This document shows, piece by piece, positions 1-6,168 of a stretch of 6,168 bases of DNA. The notes beneath the pieces are model-generated. The model was not told the origin of the DNA. It was given only the letters and a program-made list of their open reading frames with translations, and did not search any database. The translations under genes were made by a program, and so were the position numbers. This DNA is from Bacteroidia bacterium (GTDB lineage: Bacteria; Bacteroidota; Bacteroidia; Bacteroidales; GCA-2748055), in assembly GCA_004525825.1 (NCBI GenBank), contig SPBY01000195.1, forward strand, positions 1-6,168, in the 5' to 3' direction. Every line of letters starts with the position of its first letter. Position 1 is the first letter of the stretch.

Positions 1-2937
1 GAAATCCTTCTCCGTACGGTCCTCATCCAGTTGTCCCCCGATAGAACTTCTGCTCCCCTTCACATAAATCTGCTCGCCTCCCGAATAGATAATCACCGGA
101 CGCATGGCCGAACTCACCGTGAACTTATAGGTTTTCATATCCACTTCCGCCACAATGATATCCATTCCATCGTTGGATCCACTGGTCTCCACATTCTGAT
201 TCAGGGCTTCCCTCACCTCCTTATCCAGGGTGATCAGCACCTGTGAAGGTTTAAGAACACCTGAACGCAGACAGATATCCTTGATAAGGGTGGTCCCAAT
301 CATGGACATGAAGGCTCCGGGAACTCCATGCCCGGTGGAGTCGGCACAAACAATGATAAACCTGGTTTCATCCACCTGCTCGTACCAATAGAAGTCGCCC
401 GATACAATATCGCGGGGCTGATAGAAAACAAAACTTCCGGTAAAAGCATCATGCAGTTTCTTTATGGGCGGAAGAATGCTGGCCTGAATCCGCTGGGCAT
501 AGTTCAGTGAATCGGTGATGTCACGGTTCTTGACCTCAATCTCCTCTTTCTGCTGAACCACTTCCCTGGTTCGCTCGTCCAGCTGCCGCTGAAGATATTC
601 CTGGATCGCTTTCTGGTTGCGCTCCCGGATCTTAAATATAATGAAGATGGTGGCCAGCACCAGCATCACCGCCGATAAAATGAACCACCAGGCTTTCCAG
701 ACGGGAATTTTAACAGAAATACCGAGGGTCAGGGGGGTCGTGGACCAGTTCCCGTTGCCATCGCAGGCTTTCAGCATGAAGGTATAATTTCCATCCTCCA
801 CACGACCATAGTTGGCATAGGATACCGTTGAAACGTCGGACCAATCCTCTTCATAACCGTCCAGTTTATACTGGTAGCTTACCTGCTCCGGGTTGCTTAA
901 GTTGATCCCAATAAAATCGATCTTTATACGATATCTGCCCCATTTTAACCTGAGATCCTGTGTGGGATCCTTGGCCACCCCGTCCACATCCAGCGATTTC
1001 AGACTTAGTTTGGGCGCGATGGTGTCTTCCCTGGCCTGATAGGCATCATACTGGATCACTCCATCGGAGCTGCCGAAAAGCATTTTGCCCCCGGGGGTGA
1101 CTGCCACTGCATTTGCACTTATGTCAGATACAAATCCCGACTCCTTACCAAATTGCTGAACTACCTTCCGGTCAGGATAGATACGGCTCAGCCCCATCCT
1201 GTGCCCCACCCAGATATTGCCCATTGGATCGGCAGCGATGGCGTAAGTATAGGCCGAATGGAGCCCGTTCTCTACTCCGAAATGGGACAGCGTTTCGTCA
1301 TTCAAATCGAATCGAAAAACCCCATCTCCGAAAGTCCCGGCCCATATGACTCCATCTTCCCCTTCTTCGAGGGTTTTAAACTCTATTTTAGGTTTGCCTT
1401 CGATGAGGAACTGTTTTTCAGAATTCATGCTCCACAGTCCGCTGGTTGTTGTTGCAATCCACGCCACCCCCTGGCCATCAACCAGTATATCATTAATGTT
1501 GTTGTGGGGAAGTCCATTGGTGGTATTTTTGAAGGTGCGTCGACCGGTGGCAGGATTCAGTGTATATACACCGTCTAAGGTGGCCACAAAAAGGCTATCA
1601 CCATGCCCGTCAATGGCATTGATGTGATTCTCCAGTGAGTTTGATTTAACCACAGAGGTGATCCTTTCACTGCCATTGCGTTTTCTGTACAGACCATTAT
1701 TCTCAGTCCCGATATACAGGTCACCCGATGAATCCTGATAAAGTGCTGTTATTTTGTCATTGGGCAGTCCGTTGGCCATGTCCAGATAAGTGTATTCATC
1801 CATGCCGCCCTCGGACTTGTGGGCTATTCGGCCCACTCCTCCGAACCACTGCTCTGCTCCGTTTATATAAATGGAGTATATATCTGCATTTTGTCCTTCC
1901 TCCCAGACAGAATAAAAGGTGAAAGCCTGGTCGCGCAATACTCCAATTCCATTCCCCAGTGAGGAGAACCATTGATTCCCCTCCTCATCAATAAAGATCT
2001 GGCTGATATATTTGTAGGGTAGTCCCGCTTCCACATCAAACAGCTGAGAAGCTCCCAGGTTCCCGGTTTGGTCCAGGTCAAAGCGATAGATTCCTATGCC
2101 GTAAGAGTTGATCCAGACACGACGATCTCCATCAAATACAATGGAGAAAATGTTGGCGTATTCGATCCCGCTTCCTTCTCCAATTTTTTCTGCCTTATAT
2201 TCGGCCGGATCAAAGCCACTACCGGTAATCCTGTACAATCCGTCGTCCTGGGTACCTGCCCAGTATTCATCCTCTTCGATGGCCTTCACCAGCACCTGGA
2301 CCCCCCAGACCTCCAGGCCAGGAATCTGGCCAGTATGGATGTAGGTTTCCAGTTCAGTATCAAACCTGAAAATGCTTATGCCGTCCGAAGTCCCCACCAG
2401 CAGGTGGCCCTCTGGTGTCACCTGGAAATCATACAGAGATTTACCAGCAAAGGGATCATCCGGATCTGCGGGTTCTCCCGCATGAATAATCTGTAGGGCT
2501 TCATTGATTATCATCACACCACTCTGCTGACACAGGATCAGGATGTTGCCAGTATAAGGATCCTCCCTGATGGCATTGATCTTAGACCGGTGATTGTCCG
2601 GTGGTGCAATGACTTTGAATTCCCCGTCGACCCAGACCGAGATAAGTCCGTTTTCGTGTCCGAACCACAACCTTCCCCTGGAATCGAGCAAAGAGCTATT
2701 TGCAATTCTCAGGGGAATGGTGTCCCCCTTAAAAACTTGTTCAAATACTTTCCCGTCGAACCTGCAAAGACCCTGTCCGGTTCCGATCCACAGGAACCCT
2801 TGAGGGTCCTGATTGATGGTGTACGTGAATTTATCGATCAGATCATCCGCCAGGTCATATTTTGAAAACTTGTAAGTTTGGGCCGATCCGGCCAATGAAA
2901 GCAGGACACAAAGAATAAGAACCGTAAACCTTTTCAC
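1..2937 (-). CDS. Propeller/Y_Y_Y sensor with SpoIIE-type serine phosphatase output (3' end cut by window)
   Basis: This is one uninterrupted frame of 979 codons that runs off the left edge without a stop. It starts at GTG (2937-2935); an in-frame TGA lies six codons upstream with no ATG between, and a signal peptide follows (VKRFTVLILCVLLSLAGSAQ). Residues about 35-635 hold 14 short repeats of the two-component-regulator-propeller type, such as GFLWIGT (48), GDLYIGT (405) and GNIWVGH (573). A Y_Y_Y domain follows (about 665-738, with YQYKLDGYEEDWS), then one transmembrane helix (about 750-771) and a charged coiled coil (about 772-815). The last part is a SpoIIE/PP2C phosphatase domain from about 810. 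Its expected metal-site motifs are intact: GDFYW at 847, DSTGHGVPGA at 866 and NDGMD at 922. By family knowledge some 80-100 C-terminal residues are missing. Known members place the propellers in the periplasm and the phosphatase in the cytoplasm, where it dephosphorylates phosphoserine/threonine, often on STAS-domain proteins. The ligand and target here are unknown. No histidine kinase domain is visible up to the cut. Confidence 0.93.
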   Translation of the reverse strand, partial: MKRFTVLILCVLLSLAGSAQTYKFSKYDLADDLIDKFTYTINQDPQGFLWIGTGQGLCRFDGKVFEQVFKGDTIPLRIANSSLLDSRGRLWFGHENGLISVWVDGEFKVIAPPDNHRSKINAIREDPYTGNILILCQQSGVMIINEALQIIHAGEPADPDDPFAGKSLYDFQVTPEGHLLVGTSDGISIFRFDTELETYIHTGQIPGLEVWGVQVLVKAIEEDEYWAGTQDDGLYRITGSGFDPAEYKAEKIGEGSGIEYANIFSIVFDGDRRVWINSYGIGIYRFDLDQTGNLGASQLFDVEAGLPYKYISQIFIDEEGNQWFSSLGNGIGVLRDQAFTFYSVWEEGQNADIYSIYINGAEQWFGGVGRIAHKSEGGMDEYTYLDMANGLPNDKITALYQDSSGDLYIGTENNGLYRKRNGSERITSVVKSNSLENHINAIDGHGDSLFVATLDGVYTLNPATGRRTFKNTTNGLPHNNINDILVDGQGVAWIATTTSGLWSMNSEKQFLIEGKPKIEFKTLEEGEDGVIWAGTFGDGVFRFDLNDETLSHFGVENGLHSAYTYAIAADPMGNIWVGHRMGLSRIYPDRKVVQQFGKESGFVSDISANAVAVTPGGKMLFGSSDGVIQYDAYQAREDTIAPKLSLKSLDVDGVAKDPTQDLRLKWGRYRIKIDFIGINLSNPEQVSYQYKLDGYEEDWSDVSTVSYANYGRVEDGNYTFMLKACDGNGNWSTTPLTLGISVKIPVWKAWWFILSAVMLVLATIFIIFKIRERNQKAIQEYLQRQLDERTREVVQQKEEIEVKNRDITDSLNYAQRIQASILPPIKKLHDAFTGSFVFYQPRDIVSGDFYWYEQVDETRFIIVCADSTGHGVPGAFMSMIGTTLIKDICLRSGVLKPSQVLITLDKEVREALNQNVETSGSNDGMDIIVAEVDMKTYKFTVSSAMRPVIIYSGGEQIYVKGSRSSIGGQLDEDRTEKDF

Positions 2938-2957
2938 ATATATATGATTAGTTCAAA

Positions 2958-3923
2958 TTAATCAATGGGAACAAACTCCACTTCTCCCCTGTATTTAGGT
3001 ACCCCGCCCAGGGGGATGGTGTAAAAGGGCAAGGCATCGCCAAACTGGTTCCTCACATTGACCACCACGTTGTTGTTTTTCACCAGGGGCCTGGCTTTAA
3101 TAAACCTGAAATCGAATGAAGTTCCAATCTCCTCCTCCTGCACCCTCAACTCATCAGTGGTCCAGTGATCCTCGTCCGAAGTATTAATACTGCTTCCCTG
3201 CCTGTTTACCGAGATCACCATGATGTCACCATCCTTGTCCCAGTCAAAATTGGAAATACGGACAGAAATGGTGCCATCTTCTACATAGGGATAGATATGG
3301 GATACTTCCTCGTAATCGTTATGCATCCTGAAGGAATACTCGTAGGCAAAGGCATTGGCACCTTCTATGAGTCTGTTTTCAGTTGCACTGGTACTCAGGT
3401 AGTAGCGATACATGTTTCCGTCATCGCCTGCCACCCCTTCGCAGATAATCTTGAATATATATCCATGGTAATTCTCTACGTGTTCCCCCTGGGCAGGATT
3501 AAAGGGCCCAAAGGTGAACCAATCGTTGTCGTACCTGGGATTTTCGGCAAAGGCCCTGGAAGCCAGCAAAGTACCGCTTTTATAATTGAACTTGGGATCT
3601 ACCTCCTGGGCATCATCATCGCTCCAGTTTCCTTCCCCTCCAAATATTTCATATACACAGCGCGTATTGAATCCTCCTGGTGAAACCTCATCAATTTCCC
3701 CTCCGGTATCGGGATCAAACACCCGGATAAAGAAGGGCTGGTCATAGTCATCTGGAATTAAAAAAAAGAATGTTTGAGAAAAGTCATCGTCGCCCCAACT
3801 GGTCTCTGCTTTGTTCCCAAAAGTCATCAGATAGGGGATGTTCTCGTCCACGTTTGGAACGGGTTGAGGGTATACTAATGTACTGATTAGCAATAGTATA
3901 CTTATATATATTAGCTTGCTCAT
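2958..3923 (-). CDS. Secreted acidic protein of unknown function
   Basis: I do not recognise this 321-residue protein. It begins with a clear signal peptide (MSKLIYISILLLISTLVYPQ) with no lipobox cysteine, so it is probably exported to the periplasm or beyond. The mature part is rich in Asp, Glu, Tyr, Phe and Gly, in alternating patterns that suggest beta sandwiches. Visible landmarks are SWGDDDFSQ (42-50), FIRVFDPDTGGEIDE (65-79), NWSDDD (99-104) and a DxDxDGD run (227-233, DWDKDGD) that resembles a calcium-binding loop. Two cysteines (89 and 161) could form a disulfide. No T9SS C-terminal sorting domain is apparent; the protein ends in EVEFVPID. An in-frame ATG 19 codons upstream (3980) would add a basic stretch before the signal peptide. 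I prefer 3923 because it puts the hydrophobic core at the normal distance from the N-terminus. The stop is 20 bp before the GTG of the sensor-phosphatase gene, so the two are probably co-transcribed and may work together. That link is inference. Confidence 0.85.
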   Translation of the reverse strand: MSKLIYISILLLISTLVYPQPVPNVDENIPYLMTFGNKAETSWGDDDFSQTFFFLIPDDYDQPFFIRVFDPDTGGEIDEVSPGGFNTRCVYEIFGGEGNWSDDDAQEVDPKFNYKSGTLLASRAFAENPRYDNDWFTFGPFNPAQGEHVENYHGYIFKIICEGVAGDDGNMYRYYLSTSATENRLIEGANAFAYEYSFRMHNDYEEVSHIYPYVEDGTISVRISNFDWDKDGDIMVISVNRQGSSINTSDEDHWTTDELRVQEEEIGTSFDFRFIKARPLVKNNNVVVNVRNQFGDALPFYTIPLGGVPKYRGEVEFVPID

Positions 3924-4026
3924 TGTGTCAGATTTCAATAATTTATTAAAAATATGCAAAATTCGTGCAAGTTTGTTCAATAGTTATCAAACAAGGTGTA
4001 GTAGACTGAACGAAAGAAATTTGAAA

Positions 4027-5430
4027 CTATTGTCCGGAATCGACCACAAGCACATTCTTGTAGTTGGAGCGAATAGCAGGAATATCCCTGCGGTTTTTTG
4101 GCCTTTCCTGCACACCCAGGGTAACCCTGTACCTGCCGGGGTAATGATAGATGTGGGTGGTCTTTCTGCCCTCTCCAAAAGAGCCATCACCAAATTCCCA
4201 GATGTATTTGAAATCATTAAATCCCGGAAGATAGGTCTTTGTGCCGTCAAACACTACCTCGTTGCCAACGGTGATCGTATCGGGACAGCTTATGACCGCC
4301 TGCTCATGCAGCTTAATGGTCAGGGTCTTGAAAGTATCCTGCACAAGAAAAGCATCCAGCTGAATATCAAATACCCGCATGGCACAGCGATAAGTCCCTG
4401 TATCGGGAAATTCATAGATGGGTTCGTGTCCGGGTAGCTCAAGGGTATCGTTGATCAACCAGGAATACCTGAAAAGCGTGTTATCGACCGTATCCAGCTT
4501 TGGGTCAATTATCCTGTATTTATAATAGGTTTTTTTGACAGGCTTTGTATCGCCAAATTCCGGTAAGTCCGTGCGGAGTTCGAAAATCTCCTTGGACCGG
4601 CTGCTGCGGTTGCTGGTCAGGTAACCTTCCTTGAAATCCTCGCTGAACCAGACATGGTATTCATCGGACAGGGTATTCATCGGAGCCTCCAGCTTAACAG
4701 GATTGTACCACTTTCCCCCGACCTCAGCTGTAAAAAACAGGTCATAACCTCCCGTGTTGTTGTCACGGCCATTCGTAGAAAAATAGAGCCGTCCCATAGG
4801 GTGTATAAAAGGATAAATTTCATTGCCCTCGCTATTGACCCCTGGTCCCAGGTTTTCTGGCTTGGTCCATGCCCCTCCCTTGAATTCCGACCGGTAGATA
4901 TCAAATCCGCCCAGTCCCCCCACGTAGTTGGCTGAAAAATAGAGGGTTCTTCCATCGTAGGACAGGGAAGGTGAAAAGAGCCAGGCATCCTTGTCATTAA
5001 ATTCAAAAACCTTCTCGTTGACCCACTCTCCGTTTTCGTTCCTTTCTGCAAAATACAGCCCCAGGGGATCCACATTGTTGCCGGGAGAGGGACGTTGTTG
5101 TGAAAAAACCATGATGTTAAAATCGCCCGAAAAAGAGACGGGCCCTTCGTGTTCCTTGCTGACCAGCTCGGGCCGGAACTGCTCAATTTTTCCGCTCTTG
5201 TTCCAGTAAAATATGGTGTAAAGCTTGCGGCCTTCCGAGTCTGTGGGACTACTGGCACCCACGCTGTTCGACTCGGTTATGTAAACCAGTCCGTCCTCAA
5301 AGGGCACTGCTGCCGCTTCATTTCGTCCCGTGGAAATCCTGGTGTGCTTGACCACCTCATAGTAGTCCTGTCCCGATGCCAGCGGCATCAGGATTATCAG
5401 GGAACATATAAGGAGTAAGGCTCTTTTCAT
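4027..5430 (-). CDS. Secreted PD40 beta-propeller and PKD-domain protein, partner of PorP/SprF
   Basis: The 467-residue product starts with a type I signal peptide (MKRALLLICSLIILMPLASG, then QDYYE). Its single signal-region cysteine (C9) is inside the hydrophobic core, so it is not a lipoprotein. Residues about 95-285 contain WD40-like (PD40) blades: FSPSLSYDGRTLYFSAN (152-168), IYPFIHPMGRLYFSTNGRD (205-223) and YHVWFSEDFKEGYLTSNRS (258-276). They are interleaved with GGFDIYRSE and GGYDLFFTA strands, as in PD40-OmpA proteins of Bacteroidota. A degenerate PKD-like unit covers about 318-375 (YSWLINDTLELPG, then FPDTGTYRCAMRVFD). A clear PKD domain follows at about 378-465, with WEFGDG at 411 and HIYHYPGRYRVTLGV at 426-440. 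The OmpA peptidoglycan-binding domain often seen with PD40 is absent, and the frame stops right after the PKD domain. It starts only 3 bp after the PorP/SprF stop (TAA CCC ATG), which points to translational coupling and a joint role at the outer membrane or cell surface. The exact function is unknown. Confidence 0.88.
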   Translation of the reverse strand: MKRALLLICSLIILMPLASGQDYYEVVKHTRISTGRNEAAAVPFEDGLVYITESNSVGASSPTDSEGRKLYTIFYWNKSGKIEQFRPELVSKEHEGPVSFSGDFNIMVFSQQRPSPGNNVDPLGLYFAERNENGEWVNEKVFEFNDKDAWLFSPSLSYDGRTLYFSANYVGGLGGFDIYRSEFKGGAWTKPENLGPGVNSEGNEIYPFIHPMGRLYFSTNGRDNNTGGYDLFFTAEVGGKWYNPVKLEAPMNTLSDEYHVWFSEDFKEGYLTSNRSSRSKEIFELRTDLPEFGDTKPVKKTYYKYRIIDPKLDTVDNTLFRYSWLINDTLELPGHEPIYEFPDTGTYRCAMRVFDIQLDAFLVQDTFKTLTIKLHEQAVISCPDTITVGNEVVFDGTKTYLPGFNDFKYIWEFGDGSFGEGRKTTHIYHYPGRYRVTLGVQERPKNRRDIPAIRSNYKNVLVVDSGQ

Positions 5431-5433
5431 GGG

Positions 5434-6168
5434 TTAAAAATAGAAAGGATCGTCGGGTATGGTTGGAATGACCGGTCTCAATTCCCACCGGAGAACCACT
5501 TCATGACTCCCACCAAGATACTTGTGTACCGGACCTACATTGAAGGTATAGGCATAACCGATGAGCCACTGCCTGTTCACCTGGAAATTCAACAGAGCTA
5601 TGGCAAAATTGGGATAATCATAGGCCCCTCCTATAAATACCCTGGAATCCATTAAGCCCACATTGATGCTGGCCTTGAAAGAGGTAGATGCCTGGTTGTA
5701 ATCGATCATCACAGAAGGTTTCAGGCGGAATGCCTTGCTGAAGTCAAACAGATAAGCACCGGAAAGGATAAAACGGTAGTTTTCGAGCTTGGCCTCTCCG
5801 ATACCCTGGCCATCCTTTGGTATGGAGAGCAGCTCGGGGACCGAAAGGCCCACAAACATCTTCTCCGTATAGTAAAGGATTCCCGTTCCAAAATTGGGAA
5901 ACCAGCGTTGATAAGCGTCATCAGGAAATGCAGGATCGGGGTCATCCCTAATGAGAGTCTGGGACAGATCGCCGTTAACACCATACATGCCTGCCGACAG
6001 GCCAAAAGCCAACCTGCCGCTTCCCACGTAGAGCCGGTAAGCATAGGTGGTCATAAATGAGTACATGCTCTGTACATCAGGAATATTGTTGTAGGCCACC
6101 ACTGCTCCAAGGGCTACTTTTGAATTGCCCACGGGGGTGTGCATGTTTAGCTGCATGTCACTGGGCCC
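5434..6168 (-). CDS. PorP/SprF-family type IX secretion outer-membrane protein (5' end outside window)
   Basis: The frame is open to the right edge, giving 244 visible residues beginning GPSDMQLNMHTPVGNSKVALG. The Met at 6156 is internal rather than the start: the visible part begins in the middle of a barrel strand, no signal peptide is present, and family members are usually about 300-350 residues. Roughly 60-90 N-terminal residues should lie outside. Family hallmarks are alternating beta strands with aromatic ends, the early HTPV..SKVALGAVVAYNNI region, a central NFGTGILYYTEKMFVGLSVPEL stretch (SVPELL matches the usual 'S.P.L' turn), the KPSVMIDYN strand and the terminal SHEVVLRW strand. 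PorP and SprF are outer-membrane proteins needed for T9SS function or for export of type-B substrates such as the SprB adhesin. Most genomes carry several paralogues, so the specific role here is unknown. It leads the visible gene set and is followed after 3 bp by the PD40-PKD gene, a common arrangement for these paralogues. Confidence 0.9.
   Translation of the reverse strand, partial: GPSDMQLNMHTPVGNSKVALGAVVAYNNIPDVQSMYSFMTTYAYRLYVGSGRLAFGLSAGMYGVNGDLSQTLIRDDPDPAFPDDAYQRWFPNFGTGILYYTEKMFVGLSVPELLSIPKDGQGIGEAKLENYRFILSGAYLFDFSKAFRLKPSVMIDYNQASTSFKASINVGLMDSRVFIGGAYDYPNFAIALLNFQVNRQWLIGYAYTFNVGPVHKYLGGSHEVVLRWELRPVIPTIPDDPFYF

Noticed and set aside
1153..1578. Plus-strand open frames opposite the propeller region
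   Set aside because: They are antisense to a continuous 979-codon frame with regular propeller repeats and have low-quality composition.
3165..3683. Plus-strand open frame of 172 codons
   Set aside because: It is antisense to the secreted unknown protein, has no recognisable domain, and the minus-strand frame has a signal peptide and good protein-like composition.
3957..3991. Candidate promoter with TTTG at 3991-3988 and GAATTTTG at 3964-3957 on the minus strand
   Set aside because: The -7 box has a mismatch and the 23-base spacing is longer than usual for Bacteroidota promoters, so it is not listed as a feature.
3971..3992. Short inverted repeat GTTTG...CAAAC in the 103-bp gap, considered as a terminator or operator
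   Set aside because: The stem is only 5 bp with a 12-base loop and no T-run, which is weaker than expected for a functional hairpin and likely by chance in AT-rich DNA.
3916..4437. Plus-strand open frame of 173 codons spanning the intergenic gap
   Set aside because: Most of it is antisense to the PKD domain of the PD40-PKD gene, and the translation shows no domain or plausible start context.
4677..5258. Minus-strand open frame of 193 codons in another phase within the PD40-PKD gene
   Set aside because: It is a shadow frame: the overlapping frame encodes clear PD40 repeats, while this one has no family resemblance.
5434..6156. Treating the Met at 6156 as the true start of the PorP/SprF gene
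   Set aside because: The frame stays open to the edge, there is no signal peptide, and the product would lack the N-terminal third that family members normally have.

Overview
The window looks like a chromosomal stretch from a member of the Bacteroidota, probably a marine or sediment Bacteroidales/Marinilabiliales-like organism; the rank below phylum is a guess. The evidence is a PorP/SprF-family outer-membrane protein, a PD40/PKD secreted protein and a two-component-regulator-propeller/Y_Y_Y sensor, all families typical of gliding or type IX secretion (T9SS) Bacteroidota. None of the start sites has a Shine-Dalgarno sequence, which is also usual in this phylum. Base composition is balanced, apart from an AT-rich gap near 3924-4026.

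All four genes lie on the minus strand and read from the right edge to the left edge. In transcription order they are: (1) 6168-5434, a PorP/SprF-like beta-barrel protein lacking its N-terminus because the window ends; (2) 5430-4027, a secreted PD40-propeller plus PKD protein starting 3 bp after gene 1 stops; (3) 3923-2958, an unrecognised secreted acidic protein, 103 bp further on; (4) 2937-1, a very long open frame of 979 codons with no stop in the window. Gene 4 encodes a membrane-anchored sensor with about 14 propeller blades, a Y_Y_Y domain, one transmembrane helix, a coiled coil and a SpoIIE/PP2C-type phosphatase domain cut by the left edge. It starts with GTG and runs off the window.

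The tight spacing (3 bp and 20 bp) and shared strand suggest one operon, or two sub-operons split at the 103-bp gap. A plausible reading is an envelope module. PorP/SprF and its PD40-PKD partner would sit at the outer membrane or surface, gene 3 would be a further exported component, and gene 4 would sense something in the periplasm and change the phosphorylation of a cytoplasmic target, probably an anti-sigma-factor antagonist. PorP/SprF paralogues often follow a giant T9SS type-B adhesin gene, so the sequence beyond the right edge is worth checking. No RNA genes, mobile elements, CRISPR arrays or clear terminators were seen. The plus strand carries only antisense shadow frames.
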